Shown one piece after another: positions 8,824 to 17,364 of a stretch of DNA of 64,000 nucleotides (its first letter is position 1; each line of letters begins with the position of its first letter). The stretch comes from Ferribacterium limneticum (GTDB lineage Bacteria; Pseudomonadota; Gammaproteobacteria; Burkholderiales; Rhodocyclaceae), in assembly GCF_020510565.1 (NCBI RefSeq), contig NZ_CP075189.1:1844501-1908500 (forward strand), given 5' to 3'. A model generated the notes under the pieces. The model ran no database searches. It was not told the DNA's origin and saw nothing but the letters and a program-made list of their open reading frames with translations. The position numbers and the translations under genes were made by a program.

Positions 8824-9102
8824 TTACGCTGCGTCCTTCCACAAGCCGAATTGCTTGAGCTTCTCGATCGGGATGCCGGTCAGCGAACCCGGCGGGTTCA
8901 GGAAAGCGCCGAGTTCATCGACGATGGCCATTTCGATCGGGCAGATCGCAGCGCATTGCGGCACGCTGTGATCGCCCAGGCACTCGGTGCATTTGTCGTC
9001 ATCGATCAGGAAGTGCGGCTTGTCTTCGTAGATCGCATCGTTCGGGCAGACATCGACGCAGGCCCAGCAATTGACACAGGATTCGGTGATTTGCAGTGCC
9101 AT
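8824..9102 (-). CDS. fdxN: 2[4Fe-4S] ferredoxin FdxN
   Basis: This 92-residue ferredoxin has two cluster motifs: CVNCWACVDVCP near the N-terminus and CTECLGDHSVPQCAAICP, whose longer spacing is typical of the nif ferredoxin/FdxN type (Alv-type). It follows nifB directly, with the stop of nifB adjoining its start. In A. vinelandii FdxN supports NifB and FeMo-co synthesis. It would act in the cytosol as a low-potential electron donor. Confidence 0.92.
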   Translation of the reverse strand: MALQITESCVNCWACVDVCPNDAIYEDKPHFLIDDDKCTECLGDHSVPQCAAICPIEMAIVDELGAFLNPPGSLTGIPIEKLKQFGLWKDAA

Positions 9103-10611
9103 TTACGCCACCTTCAGGGTTTCTGCCGCCGGACTCAACTTGCCGGTTGCCGCGATTTCCTTGTACACCGCCATCACGGCTTCCTCGATCGGCTCCATCG
9201 CGTGTTCGCCGTTCGGCGCGATGCCGGCGGCTTCCAGCTTGGCCCAGGGCTCGAAACCGACCTTGGAGCAGAGCACGACTTCGCAGCCTTCGAGCACGCG
9301 GATGTTGCGGTCGAGCAGCGATTCGGTAGAGCCGGCCTCGGCCACGTCGCCGTCACCGCAGGCATCCATGCCGCCGCAGTAGAGCTCGGTCTTGCGATGG
9401 CTCATGAAGCGCACGCCTTCCGGCGAAGCTTCGTAGATCAGGAACTCTTTGGCATGACCGAAGTGTTCGGCGACGACGCCGTTCTTGCCGGCCACCGCCA
9501 TGAGTACCGGGCGGGCATCAGCCGGGATGCCGAGTTCTTCGGCTTTCGGCTTGACGATGCCGCGCTTGGCGTCGAGCTTCTCGATGATCTCGTCGTGGAC
9601 AACCTTGCGACGAACCATGGCGGCTTCGTAATCGACCTCCATGACGTCGATCTTGTCCATGGTGAATTCGTCGCCGCGATCTTCGCCGAGCAGGCCGACC
9701 GCATCGGCACGGCACTGGCGGCAATGGCGCATCATCGCCATGTCGCCGGCACAGGCGTCCTGCAGGTCTTGCAGTTGCTCAGGCGTCGGTTCCGGCTGCT
9801 CCATGATGCCGTAGTAGGTGCCGTGTTCAGCTTCGGCAATCAGCGGCATGACGTTGTGCAGGAAGGCGCCCTTGGCCTTGACGATCTTCGAGACTTCCTT
9901 GAGATGCTCGTCATTGACGCCCGGGATCAGCACCGAGTTGACCTTCACCAGGATGCCGCGGTCGGTCAGCATCTGCAGACCGAGCTGCTGCTGTTCGATC
10001 AGGATGCGTGCGCCTTCGACGCCGAAGATGCGTTTGTTCTCCCAGAAAATCCACGGGTAGATCTTGGCACCCACTTCCGGATCGACGCAGTTGATGGTGA
10101 TCGTCACGTGGTCGATGTTGTGCTGGGCAATACGGTCGACATACATCGGCAGGTTGAGGCCGTTGGTCGACACGCAGAGCTTGATATCCGGGGCGCGCGC
10201 CGAGAGCTCTTCAAAAGTCTCGAAGGTACGGGCCGGGTTGGCCAAGGGGTCGCCAGGTCCGGCGATGCCCAGTACCGTCATCTGCGGGATTTCGGCGGCG
10301 ACGGCGAGCACCTTGTTGATCGCCTGTTTCGGCGTCAATACCTCGGAAACGACGCCCGGACGGGATTCGTTCGAGCAGTCATACTTGCGGTTGCAGTAAT
10401 TGCACTGAATGTTGCAGGCCGGGGCCACGGCAACGTGCATACGGGCGAAGTAGTGATGCGCTTCTTCCGAATAGCACGGGTGGTCCTGGACCTTGGCACG
10501 AATGTGATCGGGCAGATGGCCCAAAGCGTCCGGGGCCGTACCGCAGCCGCTGGATGCGCAACCGCCGCCTTCAGCGGCAGGGGCAGAATTGCTGATAACT
10601 GGTAGTTCCAC
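9103..10611 (-). CDS. nifB: NifB, FeMo-cofactor biosynthesis radical SAM protein
   Basis: The 502-residue protein makes NifB-co, the Fe8S9C precursor of FeMo-co. The radical SAM motif C-x3-C-x2-C is seen in CNIQCNYC near residue 70. Other NifB features are the N-terminal GCASSGCG, HPCYSEEAHHYFARMH, GIAGPGDPLANP and the Cys-rich CRQCRADAVG. The C-terminal part (about residues 380-500, starting RPVLMAVAGKNG) is the NifX-like dinitrogenase-cofactor binding domain. First gene of its operon; a sigma-54 promoter lies about 40 bases upstream and a NifA site about 115-130 bases upstream. Confidence 0.98.
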   Translation of the reverse strand: MELPVISNSAPAAEGGGCASSGCGTAPDALGHLPDHIRAKVQDHPCYSEEAHHYFARMHVAVAPACNIQCNYCNRKYDCSNESRPGVVSEVLTPKQAINKVLAVAAEIPQMTVLGIAGPGDPLANPARTFETFEELSARAPDIKLCVSTNGLNLPMYVDRIAQHNIDHVTITINCVDPEVGAKIYPWIFWENKRIFGVEGARILIEQQQLGLQMLTDRGILVKVNSVLIPGVNDEHLKEVSKIVKAKGAFLHNVMPLIAEAEHGTYYGIMEQPEPTPEQLQDLQDACAGDMAMMRHCRQCRADAVGLLGEDRGDEFTMDKIDVMEVDYEAAMVRRKVVHDEIIEKLDAKRGIVKPKAEELGIPADARPVLMAVAGKNGVVAEHFGHAKEFLIYEASPEGVRFMSHRKTELYCGGMDACGDGDVAEAGSTESLLDRNIRVLEGCEVVLCSKVGFEPWAKLEAAGIAPNGEHAMEPIEEAVMAVYKEIAATGKLSPAAETLKVA

Positions 10612-10646
10612 GATGTCGGCTCCTCGAATGCAGTCGAAGCCTATTC

Positions 10647-10662
10647 AGCAATCGCTGTGCCA
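10647..10662 (-). promoter_or_regulatory. Sigma-54 (-24/-12) promoter of nifB operon
   Basis: On the minus strand the sequence reads TGGCAC-AGCGA-TTGCT, matching TGGCAC-N5-TTGCA at all but the last base with the required GG-N10-GC spacing. It sits about 36 bases upstream of the nifB start. Confidence 0.9.
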
Positions 10663-10725
10663 GAGCTGTTTTTTCATTTAAATCATATGGATATATGTTT
10701 ACGCCGAGAGGCGTGTTGGCCGCCT

Positions 10726-10741
10726 TGTCGCAAATGCGACA
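10726..10741. promoter_or_regulatory. NifA upstream activator site
   Basis: TGTCGCAAATGCGACA fits TGT-N10-ACA and is a near-perfect palindrome. It is 64 bases upstream of the nifB -24 element. It is also 133 bases upstream of the divergent small gene. Confidence 0.85.
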
Positions 10742-10873
10742 GCGCAGCAGTGCACAAGCGACGGGCCGCCATGGCCGGGAAAATATCTCGTCAGCCGCCG
10801 TGCGGCATTCCTTTTACCGGCGCCGGTCTGTACACTGCGCGCATCTATCCCACGACCATTTGGAGAACGAAGC

Positions 10874-11080
10874 ATGCGAGGTACGTTTGAGTACAAGCTG
10901 GACGGTAGCGGCGACGCCATTAAACTGAACGTCGACCTGGATGCAGTCAGCGCCAATGCCCTGGTTCGACTTGATCGCTACATCAACTGGGCCGACGTCC
11001 TGAAACTGACCGACAACGACCCGGAGGCCGCCTACGCCGCCGAACGCCTGCACACCGTGTTGCAGCACATGGGCAAGTAA
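10874..11080 (+). CDS. Small protein of unknown function, divergent from nifB
   Basis: A 68-residue acidic, soluble protein (MRGTFEYKLDGSGDAIKLNV start) preceded by GGAG 8 bases before the ATG and followed by a clear intrinsic terminator, so it is probably a real gene. I recognise no family. The sequence pattern suggests a beta segment followed by two helices. It diverges from nifB, and the NifA site at 10726 could serve either direction. No good sigma-54 promoter was found on its side; a weak TACACT -10 element lies at 10831. A nif-related role is possible but unproven. Confidence 0.7.
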   Translation: MRGTFEYKLDGSGDAIKLNVDLDAVSANALVRLDRYINWADVLKLTDNDPEAAYAAERLHTVLQHMGK

Positions 11081-11129
11081 GCCTCTGTAAGGAATCTTCG
11101 GCCGGGGTTAAGCAACCCCGCCGGAAAAG

Positions 11130-11164
11130 AAGGAGCCAGGGCTTGCGCCTTGCGCTCCTTTTTT
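11130..11164 (+). terminator. Intrinsic terminator after the small gene
   Basis: Stem AAGGAGC/GCTCCTT with a 17-base loop is followed by TTTT. Just before it another stem (CGGGGTTnnnnAACCCCG) is seen. Confidence 0.7.
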
Positions 11165-11472
11165 GTTGCGCGGTCAGTTTGAGTTTTAAATAGGCCGAGC
11201 CTGGTGTTGGTGTCGGGCTGCGGGCGGTCACCAGGCATTGGACGAGGCGGTTATCCAATTTGATGCGCAAGATGCACTCGTGGCCGTTAATGGTCGGTAT
11301 CGACCCCGGCTGTGAGCGTTCGCGACAGGGGTAATGGGGCCAGGAATGAACGGCTGCTGGCGTAGCTACACGGAATTCACAACGTTGTCATCGAACAGAA
11401 ATAATGGAACGGTATAAATCGTTTACATTATTCGAAACAACTCATCGATAACTGTCGCCGCCAATATCAGAC

Positions 11473-11904
11473 ATGGACAAGGGATACAGCCAACCGGGCG
11501 CATGGGCCGTCATTTACTGTGCGGCGACCGGCAAATTTTTGATGGGGAAACGCTCTTCCAAGGTTAATAAAAGTGGGGCATGGAACCTGTTTGGGGGGCG
11601 TATCGATAACAACGAGCGCCCCAGGGAGGCACTGGTCCGCGAATTGGGTGAAGAGACTGGCTTGACCATCAAGCCACGTCGCCTGGCAAAACTGCATACG
11701 CTCACCCGAAGGTTTCGCTCAGGACAGGATGAGCGGGATATGCATTACTTCGTGATAAAAGCCGACCGGGAGTTTTCTCCACGCCTCAATCGCGAGCACA
11801 GCGACTTCGGCTGGTTTACGGCCAAGCAGTTACCATCCCGGTTTAACGGGCCAACCTCGATTGCCATCAAGAAGGGGTTGTTGGAGAAAGCGGCCTGCCA
11901 CTGA
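11473..11904 (+). CDS. NUDIX hydrolase
   Basis: A 143-residue single-domain NUDIX protein. The Nudix box G-x5-E-x7-REUxEExGU is seen as GGRIDNNE...REALVRELGEETGL (about residues 41-64). These enzymes hydrolyse nucleoside diphosphates linked to another moiety; substrate unknown. Codon use is less GC-biased than in the nif genes. It is monocistronic, with about 390 bases of non-coding DNA before it that hold only the terminator of the previous gene and no motif I recognise. Confidence 0.88.
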   Translation: MDKGYSQPGAWAVIYCAATGKFLMGKRSSKVNKSGAWNLFGGRIDNNERPREALVRELGEETGLTIKPRRLAKLHTLTRRFRSGQDERDMHYFVIKADREFSPRLNREHSDFGWFTAKQLPSRFNGPTSIAIKKGLLEKAACH

Positions 11905-11948
11905 GTGGCGTAACCACCCTTTGGTTCCCCCTGCCGAAAAAGCCAAGT

Positions 11949-12317
11949 CTATGCAGAAGTCACCAGCAACTTGTTGGTTGCCCGTAGCCTCTCTGCCATC
12001 AGTCGCATGACCTGAATGGCGAAATACGGCGTTTGTTGTACCAGAAACTGAAAGCGCTTTTCATCGACGGCGACAAACTCACAATCGGTCTTGGCAATCA
12101 CACTGGCCGAATGCGGTCCGGGCGACACCAAACCCATCTCGCCGACAATGCTGCCATGCTCCAGCGTTTCGACGACACGGTTCTGAACAATGACCTCAGC
12201 GGTGCCGGTTTCTAGGACGTACATCTGGTTGCCCTCATCGCCTTCCCGGAACAGCGCCTGTCCTGCCTGAGTCATAATTTTTGCCGTGTTGTGAGAGAAA
12301 ATTTCGATGGGCATCAT
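11949..12317 (-). CDS. Cyclic nucleotide-binding domain protein
   Basis: A 122-residue protein made of a single CAP_ED/cNMP-binding domain: REGDEGNQMYVLETGTAEV, then the phosphate-binding cassette region GSIVGEMGLVSPGPHSASVIA. In the cassette the usual Arg is replaced by His in GPHSAS, so cNMP binding is uncertain. There is no DNA-binding or effector domain, so it would have to act through a partner. Downstream of the ParA gene on the same strand with a gap of about 50 bases, so they may be cotranscribed. Confidence 0.85.
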   Translation of the reverse strand: MMPIEIFSHNTAKIMTQAGQALFREGDEGNQMYVLETGTAEVIVQNRVVETLEHGSIVGEMGLVSPGPHSASVIAKTDCEFVAVDEKRFQFLVQQTPYFAIQVMRLMAERLRATNKLLVTSA

Positions 12318-12367
12318 GACGGTTTATCTCCTGGTTGTTTTTGAAGTAATACTGGCGAACTGAACGG

Positions 12368-12994
12368 TCAGTGTCGGCTAACCAGCCAATTCAACAACGG
12401 GCGCCACTGGATGTCCACGACCGTTGAATTCAAGTCATTGTCAAAAAGCGTGACACCGGTGTCCGCTGCCTGCAAGTAGCGTTGCGATTGCGCGATGCAG
12501 GTCACGACAGGCAGGTCAAACTCCTGAAGGAATTCCAGCAATTGGGCATAGGCATGGGTGCGAACATCAACCCGCATGCCGACGACACCAATATCCACCC
12601 GTTCCTTGCGTACGGCTTTGGTTGCGGCCAGTTCCTCAAAAAACTCGCGGGTAGCCAGCATATCGAAACGCGACGATGAAACCGGCACGACCACCTTGTC
12701 CACCTCATTCAAGACTTCTTTCAGACGCTTCCCATGCAATCCTGCCGGCGTATCCAGAATGGCAACGTTGCAGTGCTTGGGCGGTAGCTTGAATTCATCA
12801 GCGGAAATTTCCCAGTGCTTGATGGTGGCTAGGTTTTCAGGTCGAGCCTCCAGCCAATGCCGGCTTGATTGCTGCCGGTCAAGGTCGCCCAAATAGACAA
12901 TCTCATCGTGCCGGGCAAACCAGCTCGCGATATGAACCGACAGGGTTGATTTGCCGCACCCACCTTTGGGGTTGGCCACCATGATTTTGCGCAT
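12368..12994 (-). CDS. ParA/MinD-family ATPase
   Basis: A 208-residue ATPase with the deviant Walker A KGGCGKST (residues 10-17), switch I-like DLDRQQSSRHW and Walker B NVAILDTPAG. It matches the short ParA-like class (VirC1/ParC-like) without an N-terminal HTH. No ParB gene accompanies it. It diverges from a Lys/Ala-rich histone-like protein with a small C-terminal ribbon-helix-helix-like domain, which may be its cargo adaptor or DNA-binding partner. Such pairs position plasmids, chromosomes or large cytoplasmic bodies; the target is unknown. Confidence 0.88.
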   Translation of the reverse strand: MRKIMVANPKGGCGKSTLSVHIASWFARHDEIVYLGDLDRQQSSRHWLEARPENLATIKHWEISADEFKLPPKHCNVAILDTPAGLHGKRLKEVLNEVDKVVVPVSSSRFDMLATREFFEELAATKAVRKERVDIGVVGMRVDVRTHAYAQLLEFLQEFDLPVVTCIAQSQRYLQAADTGVTLFDNDLNSTVVDIQWRPLLNWLVSRH

Positions 12995-13019
12995 CTGAAT
13001 TGCTTTGCTTCCGTTTAGT

Positions 13020-13045
13020 GTATAAAGTGTTTATATAGTTTATAC
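13020..13045. promoter_or_regulatory. Possible operator/promoter between parA-like and histone-like genes
   Basis: GTATAAA and TTTATAC form an inverted repeat 26 bases long in an AT-rich stretch only 26 bases before the histone-like start. The ribbon-helix-helix-like C-terminus of that protein would suit autoregulation (inference). Confidence 0.35.
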
Positions 13046-13071
13046 CTTTGATGGCAGTTCAGGAGAGCAAA

Positions 13072-13641
13072 ATGAGCAAGGAAACTGTAGTCCAGTCCGC
13101 GAAAGACGAAGTCAAAGCAGCCGAAGTCGCTACCCCGGTCGTTGAAAAGAGTGAGCCGGTGACCACCCAAACAGCGGCACCTGAACCCAAGAAGCAAGTT
13201 GCCACGGCCGCTGCCGTCAAAAAAATAGCTGCCAAGCCCAAGGTCGAAAAAAAGGTAGTTGCCGCGAAGCCAGCCAAGAAAGAAGTGGCTGCAAAGCCGG
13301 TTCCCGCTCCGGCCCCGAAGGCGCCGGCCAAGCCGGTGAAGAAGGCTCCCGCGGCGGCCAAGGAAAAAGTTGCCGAAGCAGCGAAGGCAGAAAAAGCACC
13401 CAAGGTGAAGAAGCAAGCACCGAAGAAGCCGAAACTGGTGCGCGACAGCTTCACCATTCCGGAAGCCGACTACGCCCTGTTTGCAACCCTCAAGCAACGT
13501 GCGCTGAGCGCTGGCGTCGAGGTGAAAAAGGGCGAAATTTTGCGCGCAGCCGTGGTGGCTCTGGCCAAGCTGGATGATGCTGAACTCGTCAAGGCGATTG
13601 GCCTGGTTGAACGCATCAAGACGGGTCGCCCGAAGAAATAA
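13072..13641 (+). CDS. Lys/Ala/Pro-rich histone H1/AlgP-like protein with C-terminal RHH-like domain
   Basis: A 189-residue protein. The ATG at 13072 is chosen because AGGAG precedes it by 6-7 bases. Residues 1-120 are low-complexity AKPAKK-type repeats typical of bacterial histone H1-like proteins such as AlgP and PhaM. Residues about 125-185 form a compact domain (VRDSFTIPEADYALFATLKQ, KKGEILRAAVVAL) resembling a ribbon-helix-helix DNA-binding unit. It ends with KTGRPKK. It diverges from a ParA ATPase, suggesting a DNA- or granule-binding adaptor for it. In Pseudomonas, AlgP organises polyphosphate granules; that role here is inference. Confidence 0.85.
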   Translation: MSKETVVQSAKDEVKAAEVATPVVEKSEPVTTQTAAPEPKKQVATAAAVKKIAAKPKVEKKVVAAKPAKKEVAAKPVPAPAPKAPAKPVKKAPAAAKEKVAEAAKAEKAPKVKKQAPKKPKLVRDSFTIPEADYALFATLKQRALSAGVEVKKGEILRAAVVALAKLDDAELVKAIGLVERIKTGRPKK

Positions 13642-13704
13642 GCCGACCGCTTCAACGGGGCGACTTGGTGCAAAGAAGCCGCCCCAACGATTACCGATGT
13701 TGTC

Positions 13705-14946
13705 TCAGCAGACGACTACTCTGTTTCGCCCTGAGGCTTTGGCCTGATAAAGCGCAGCATCCGCACGCTTGAGAAGACTTTCGGTCGTTTCTTCGTGCTG
13801 ATGCTGGGCGACACCGATACTGACCGTGATGCGGGGTAATGTTGGAATCTGCATCTCGGTGACCGATTCCCTTAAGCATTCTGCAAGATGAGTCGCATTG
13901 CCAATGTCCGTTTGCGGCAGCAGGATGATGAACTCCTCCCCGCCCCAGCGACACACTGAGTCAGTCTCGCGAACCCGGTTCTCAAGGGTTCTTGCCAACA
14001 AGACGAGCACCTCATCGCCCTTGTCGTGGCCAAACTGGTCATTGATATTCTTGAAATGGTCGGCATCCAGAATCAAGACGCTGTAGTCCACATCATTGCG
14101 ACGCTTCTGCTGCCGGGCCTTGTCCAGCGAATCGAGAAAGCGGCGTCGATTCCACAGGCCGGTCAACGGGTCGCGCGAGGCCGCGTATTCGAGTTCATTC
14201 TTGAGACGTTTCTGCTCGGTGACATCGTGAACGACGCACAGCATGAGCCGCTTGCCATCCATTTCCAACGGACTGGCATAGGTCTGCACATCGCGTAGGC
14301 TGCCATCCGCAAGGCGATGAACGAAATTGAGCGGTCGGTGGCCACCAGGCAATTTGGCCACCTCGCTCATGATGGGCAGTACCTGTCGGCCGAGCCCGTT
14401 GATTTCCCAGGTGTGTTTGCGGCAGAAGCCTTCCCGGGTGTAGCCGTAAAACCGGCATGCCGCCAGGTTGGCATCGACGATGAGGCCATCTGCCGCCGGG
14501 TCGATAAGTAGCATGGGGGCGCCATTTGCGTGAAATAGCTGGTCATAGAGACCGTGTTCGGCAATGTCGTAACGCTGAGACACAGGGGCCGACGGCAGGC
14601 TGGACAATATCCCTTCAACGAGGATGCGCTCGTTTTGCGGGTTCTGGTGAAGCAATGACAATTGGCAACTCAGCGGAACGGCCTCTCTATTCCGATGCAG
14701 CGTCCAGATTTCGATGATGGGTTCACGGGCGCGCAGTGCCGGCAGATAGGCGGCAAGGTGTTCTTCGGCGTGGGCTGAATGACTACCGTGGCGCAGCTCG
14801 TGCAGATCCGACGCGGCGGAAAGTCGTTCCGCCGCCTGGTTTGCAAAAACAACTTCATTGCCACGGCCCACGACAACCCACACTGGCGCAGTCAGCAAAT
14901 CCAGCGCGCGATATTCGGGGGGCGGCGAAGCGGACGACTCACTCAT
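13705..14946 (-). CDS. PAS-PAS diguanylate cyclase (GGDEF)
   Basis: A 413-residue cytosolic protein. PAS-like domains occupy about residues 15-110 and 130-250, and a GGDEF domain about 250-410. The active site reads GGEEF, and RETD five residues before it is an intact inhibitory I-site, so product feedback is expected. The metal-binding DADHFKNIND is present. It makes c-di-GMP. Its ATG directly follows the TAG of the CYTH-CHAD gene, so the two are translationally coupled. Confidence 0.93.
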   Translation of the reverse strand: MSESSASPPPEYRALDLLTAPVWVVVGRGNEVVFANQAAERLSAASDLHELRHGSHSAHAEEHLAAYLPALRAREPIIEIWTLHRNREAVPLSCQLSLLHQNPQNERILVEGILSSLPSAPVSQRYDIAEHGLYDQLFHANGAPMLLIDPAADGLIVDANLAACRFYGYTREGFCRKHTWEINGLGRQVLPIMSEVAKLPGGHRPLNFVHRLADGSLRDVQTYASPLEMDGKRLMLCVVHDVTEQKRLKNELEYAASRDPLTGLWNRRRFLDSLDKARQQKRRNDVDYSVLILDADHFKNINDQFGHDKGDEVLVLLARTLENRVRETDSVCRWGGEEFIILLPQTDIGNATHLAECLRESVTEMQIPTLPRITVSIGVAQHQHEETTESLLKRADAALYQAKASGRNRVVVC

Positions 14947-16509
14947 CTATTCGACTTGCAGCTTGATTTCATGCTGCATGCGACGCCGAATCTCGGTCAG
15001 GCCCCGTCGCTCACATTCGGTACACCAAGGCTGACAGCGGCTCATGACCGACTCGGCAAGATGCAGGACATCGGCCAACATCGCTTGCGCCTGCGGGGTA
15101 TGCCATGCGGCAACGGCGTCGCGGGTTTCTCGCGGGATTGCCGCTTGCCCTACCCAGTCCTGCATTCTCGAAAGCGCCACGTGGAAGTCGTTGATGAATC
15201 CGAATGCGTCCTGCAAGCCGGCAATCGCTTTGGCGTATTCCACCATCTCGTCGTTGTCGAACAGGGGCGCAAAGAACTCGCACGAGTAGCGCAGATGCTT
15301 CAGCGCGATGCGGAATCGATGGGCCCGCTCCGGCGTTGGCGCTTGGAGCGTCTTGGTGAGCCGTTTGACGGCGTTGCGGTGCAAGCCTGCGAGCTGCTTT
15401 TCGGCGAACCGGGGCAGGTTCTTCGGAAAATTATCGGTATCCAGGTCTTGCAAGTCGCGCGCGAACAAGAGGACGGGGCCGCCGTATTGGAGTTGTGCCA
15501 ACTGCTCGATGGCTTCCTTCTTTGCCACATCCAACGCGGCAAGTGCGGCCTTGGCATGCAAGGCTATTTGCCGGTCGTCGCTCTGCAACATCGGTTCCAC
15601 GATGCCTGAGCGCATCACATCCAGATCACGGACATCGCCGGTGATTTGTGACAGCGCTTTGACGCGTTTCGTCCATTGCGCGTGATAGCGCCCAGGCAAG
15701 GCTGGCTTGAAGACCTTGAGGAGGCTATTGAGGCGCCGCAGGGAAACGCGAAATTGATGCACGAACTCCTGGTCTTTCGAGGTCAGGGTGCCCAGGAGAT
15801 TGGCTTGCCACATCTGCATGCCCTGGCTGGCCAGGAACCGGAAAGCCTCAGCCGAGTTTTGTTTGGCGCCAAGCGGGCTGGGGGAGGCTTTCTGAGGGCC
15901 GGAATCCTGGTTCAGGAATAACTGATAGCCACGCTCGGCCTTGCTGACATCATGTGGCACCAAGGGCAGGTGCGTCGATAAAGCTATTGCAAAATCGAGC
16001 AGGTCTTCCGGATTCCCCTGCGCCAGTTCGAGTTCCACTTCTGAAATCGGCAAGGAGCGGTTGCCCGAGGAAACTTGCCCGAAGTCGACCATGACCCAGA
16101 TGGCAATCTTCTTCGAAATATCGATGCGCCAGGTTCGCCGCTCGAACGAGGTGGTGAACACGGGAACCAAGCTCGACTCCCGCTCCCTCAGGAAAGCCCG
16201 AACCTTGCGGGCATCGACGGCGCTGAAATCGAACGCGCCGGTATATGGAGTTTCCCACTCGGGGCGGGCCGATAGGCCGGCGACGGACTTGGCGGCGCAT
16301 TTGACCGTTTGCAGTTGTTCCGTAGGCGTCGTGCGCAGCCGCAGCGCAATGCGTTCCTGATGCAGCGCCAAGTCTGGCGTGTCGTAGTAGGTGTTCTCGA
16401 GACGTTTGGCAGGGCCGGTTTCGACACCAGCCGCAATGAGGGGGTGAGTGCCAACGCCAGCAATAGCGTCGGGTGAGCAGTAGAGTTTCAGTTCAACTTC
16501 GGTGGCCAT
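14947..16509 (-). CDS. CYTH and CHAD domain protein (triphosphate tunnel / polyphosphate-binding)
   Basis: A 520-residue protein. The CYTH domain (residues 1-200) has the ExExK motif in EVELKLY plus LENTYYDTPDLAL and basic strands (IALRLRT), as in inorganic triphosphatases. The CHAD domain (about 220-515) is helical and has conserved His and Arg residues (VHQFRVSLRRLNSLLKVF, FRIALKHLRYSCEFF). CHAD domains bind polyphosphate and locate to polyphosphate granules in some bacteria. The gene is coupled to a diguanylate cyclase gene downstream. It probably cleaves triphosphate or acts at polyphosphate granules; which of the two cannot be decided from the sequence. Confidence 0.93.
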   Translation of the reverse strand: MATEVELKLYCSPDAIAGVGTHPLIAAGVETGPAKRLENTYYDTPDLALHQERIALRLRTTPTEQLQTVKCAAKSVAGLSARPEWETPYTGAFDFSAVDARKVRAFLRERESSLVPVFTTSFERRTWRIDISKKIAIWVMVDFGQVSSGNRSLPISEVELELAQGNPEDLLDFAIALSTHLPLVPHDVSKAERGYQLFLNQDSGPQKASPSPLGAKQNSAEAFRFLASQGMQMWQANLLGTLTSKDQEFVHQFRVSLRRLNSLLKVFKPALPGRYHAQWTKRVKALSQITGDVRDLDVMRSGIVEPMLQSDDRQIALHAKAALAALDVAKKEAIEQLAQLQYGGPVLLFARDLQDLDTDNFPKNLPRFAEKQLAGLHRNAVKRLTKTLQAPTPERAHRFRIALKHLRYSCEFFAPLFDNDEMVEYAKAIAGLQDAFGFINDFHVALSRMQDWVGQAAIPRETRDAVAAWHTPQAQAMLADVLHLAESVMSRCQPWCTECERRGLTEIRRRMQHEIKLQVE

Positions 16510-16735
16510 GGTGCTGCACGTGGAGTCAGGATGCTGCGGAGTCTATCGAAAGCCATAATTCGGCTCTACCTTGCGGCACCAAATTTGTGAATGGCCGGCG
16601 TTCTGTGGAACCCGCGGATTGGCTCCACGGCCGAGAGCACGGTAGAATTTCTCAAAACATAAAAGCCAAAACAAGAACAAGTCAGCCATTTTTGGTAGCT
16701 CGTCGTTGGCAAACATCACTTAGAGAGAGCAGCAA

Positions 16736-16915
16736 ATGGACAATCTTCAGACGTCAAGTATCCCATCCCGTTCCACCGTTATTTCTGCACAATCGCAGCA
16801 GGAAGTCGCCGAAAAAACAGTCGCTCATTTGCTGGACGACAAGGCAGCGATGGAAGATTGGACGAACAACATCGAAAAAATCCGTCAGAAGGAATCTGTC
16901 GGCGCGACCAAGTAA
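16736..16915 (+). CDS. Possible small protein
   Basis: A 59-codon reading frame (MDNLQTSSIPSRSTVIS start) with AGAGAGAG about 6 bases upstream as a ribosome site. The predicted product is hydrophilic and mainly helical in its second half (EKTVAHLLDDKAAMEDW). No family is recognised. It stands alone between two unrelated genes with no clear promoter or terminator. It could be non-coding. Confidence 0.4.
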   Translation: MDNLQTSSIPSRSTVISAQSQQEVAEKTVAHLLDDKAAMEDWTNNIEKIRQKESVGATK

Positions 16916-17037
16916 TCTTCGTAGAAGGCTTGCTTCTTGGGCCCACCTTGGCCGTTTGTAGTTGTTGCTTAAAAACGTGACATCGTGGGGGCATCTGTGA
17001 CACTTGCACGTTGTCGTGCCCGGTGGGTTGCCGACGA

Positions 17038-17364
17038 CTAACGGCGTCGTTCACACTTGACCTCCTCCTTGAATTCATCGCGCTTTACGTCCTGCTTGAC
17101 GAGGCATGGTCCGTCACGAAATTCGGATTTCCACTCGCCTCGCCAGGGGGCGCCGAAGCCGTCCTTGCATTTAATCTCGCGCTTGAATTCATTGCGTTTC
17201 GACTCCGATTTTACCTGGCAAGGCCCATCCCAATATTCTGCCTTCCACTCATCCTGCCACCAGCGCTTGTCCCGCGGAGAGCGGTTGTCGTCGGCTTGAA
17301 CCGTGGCCGCAGCGAAAAGAAAAGTAGCAAGCAAGAGGCAAATCTGAGCGGTTTTCGCCGACAT
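17038..17364 (-). CDS. Secreted protein with two tandem Cys-containing repeats
   Basis: A 108-residue protein with an N-terminal signal peptide (cleavage probably after TVQA). The mature part is two copies of a roughly 35-residue unit: a Trp/Tyr/Phe-rich start (EWKAEYWDGPC, EWKSEFRDGPC), then VK and a basic KRNEFKREIKC or KRDEFKEEVKC. Each unit has two Cys that probably form a disulfide in the periplasm. I know no function. About 320 bases upstream are non-coding and hold only repeat copy C. Confidence 0.75.
   Translation of the reverse strand: MSAKTAQICLLLATFLFAAATVQADDNRSPRDKRWWQDEWKAEYWDGPCQVKSESKRNEFKREIKCKDGFGAPWRGEWKSEFRDGPCLVKQDVKRDEFKEEVKCERRR

Noticed and set aside
8851..10605. Very long open frame antisense to nifB (and similar ones antisense to gltA, nifA, nifL, nifE and others).
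   Set aside because: High-GC mirror frames of strongly supported genes; no ribosome sites or family motifs.
10815..10842. Sigma-54 element facing the small gene at 10874 (CGGTCTGTACACTGCG).
   Set aside because: Spacing is right but only GG, T and GC match; -24 box is otherwise unlike the consensus.
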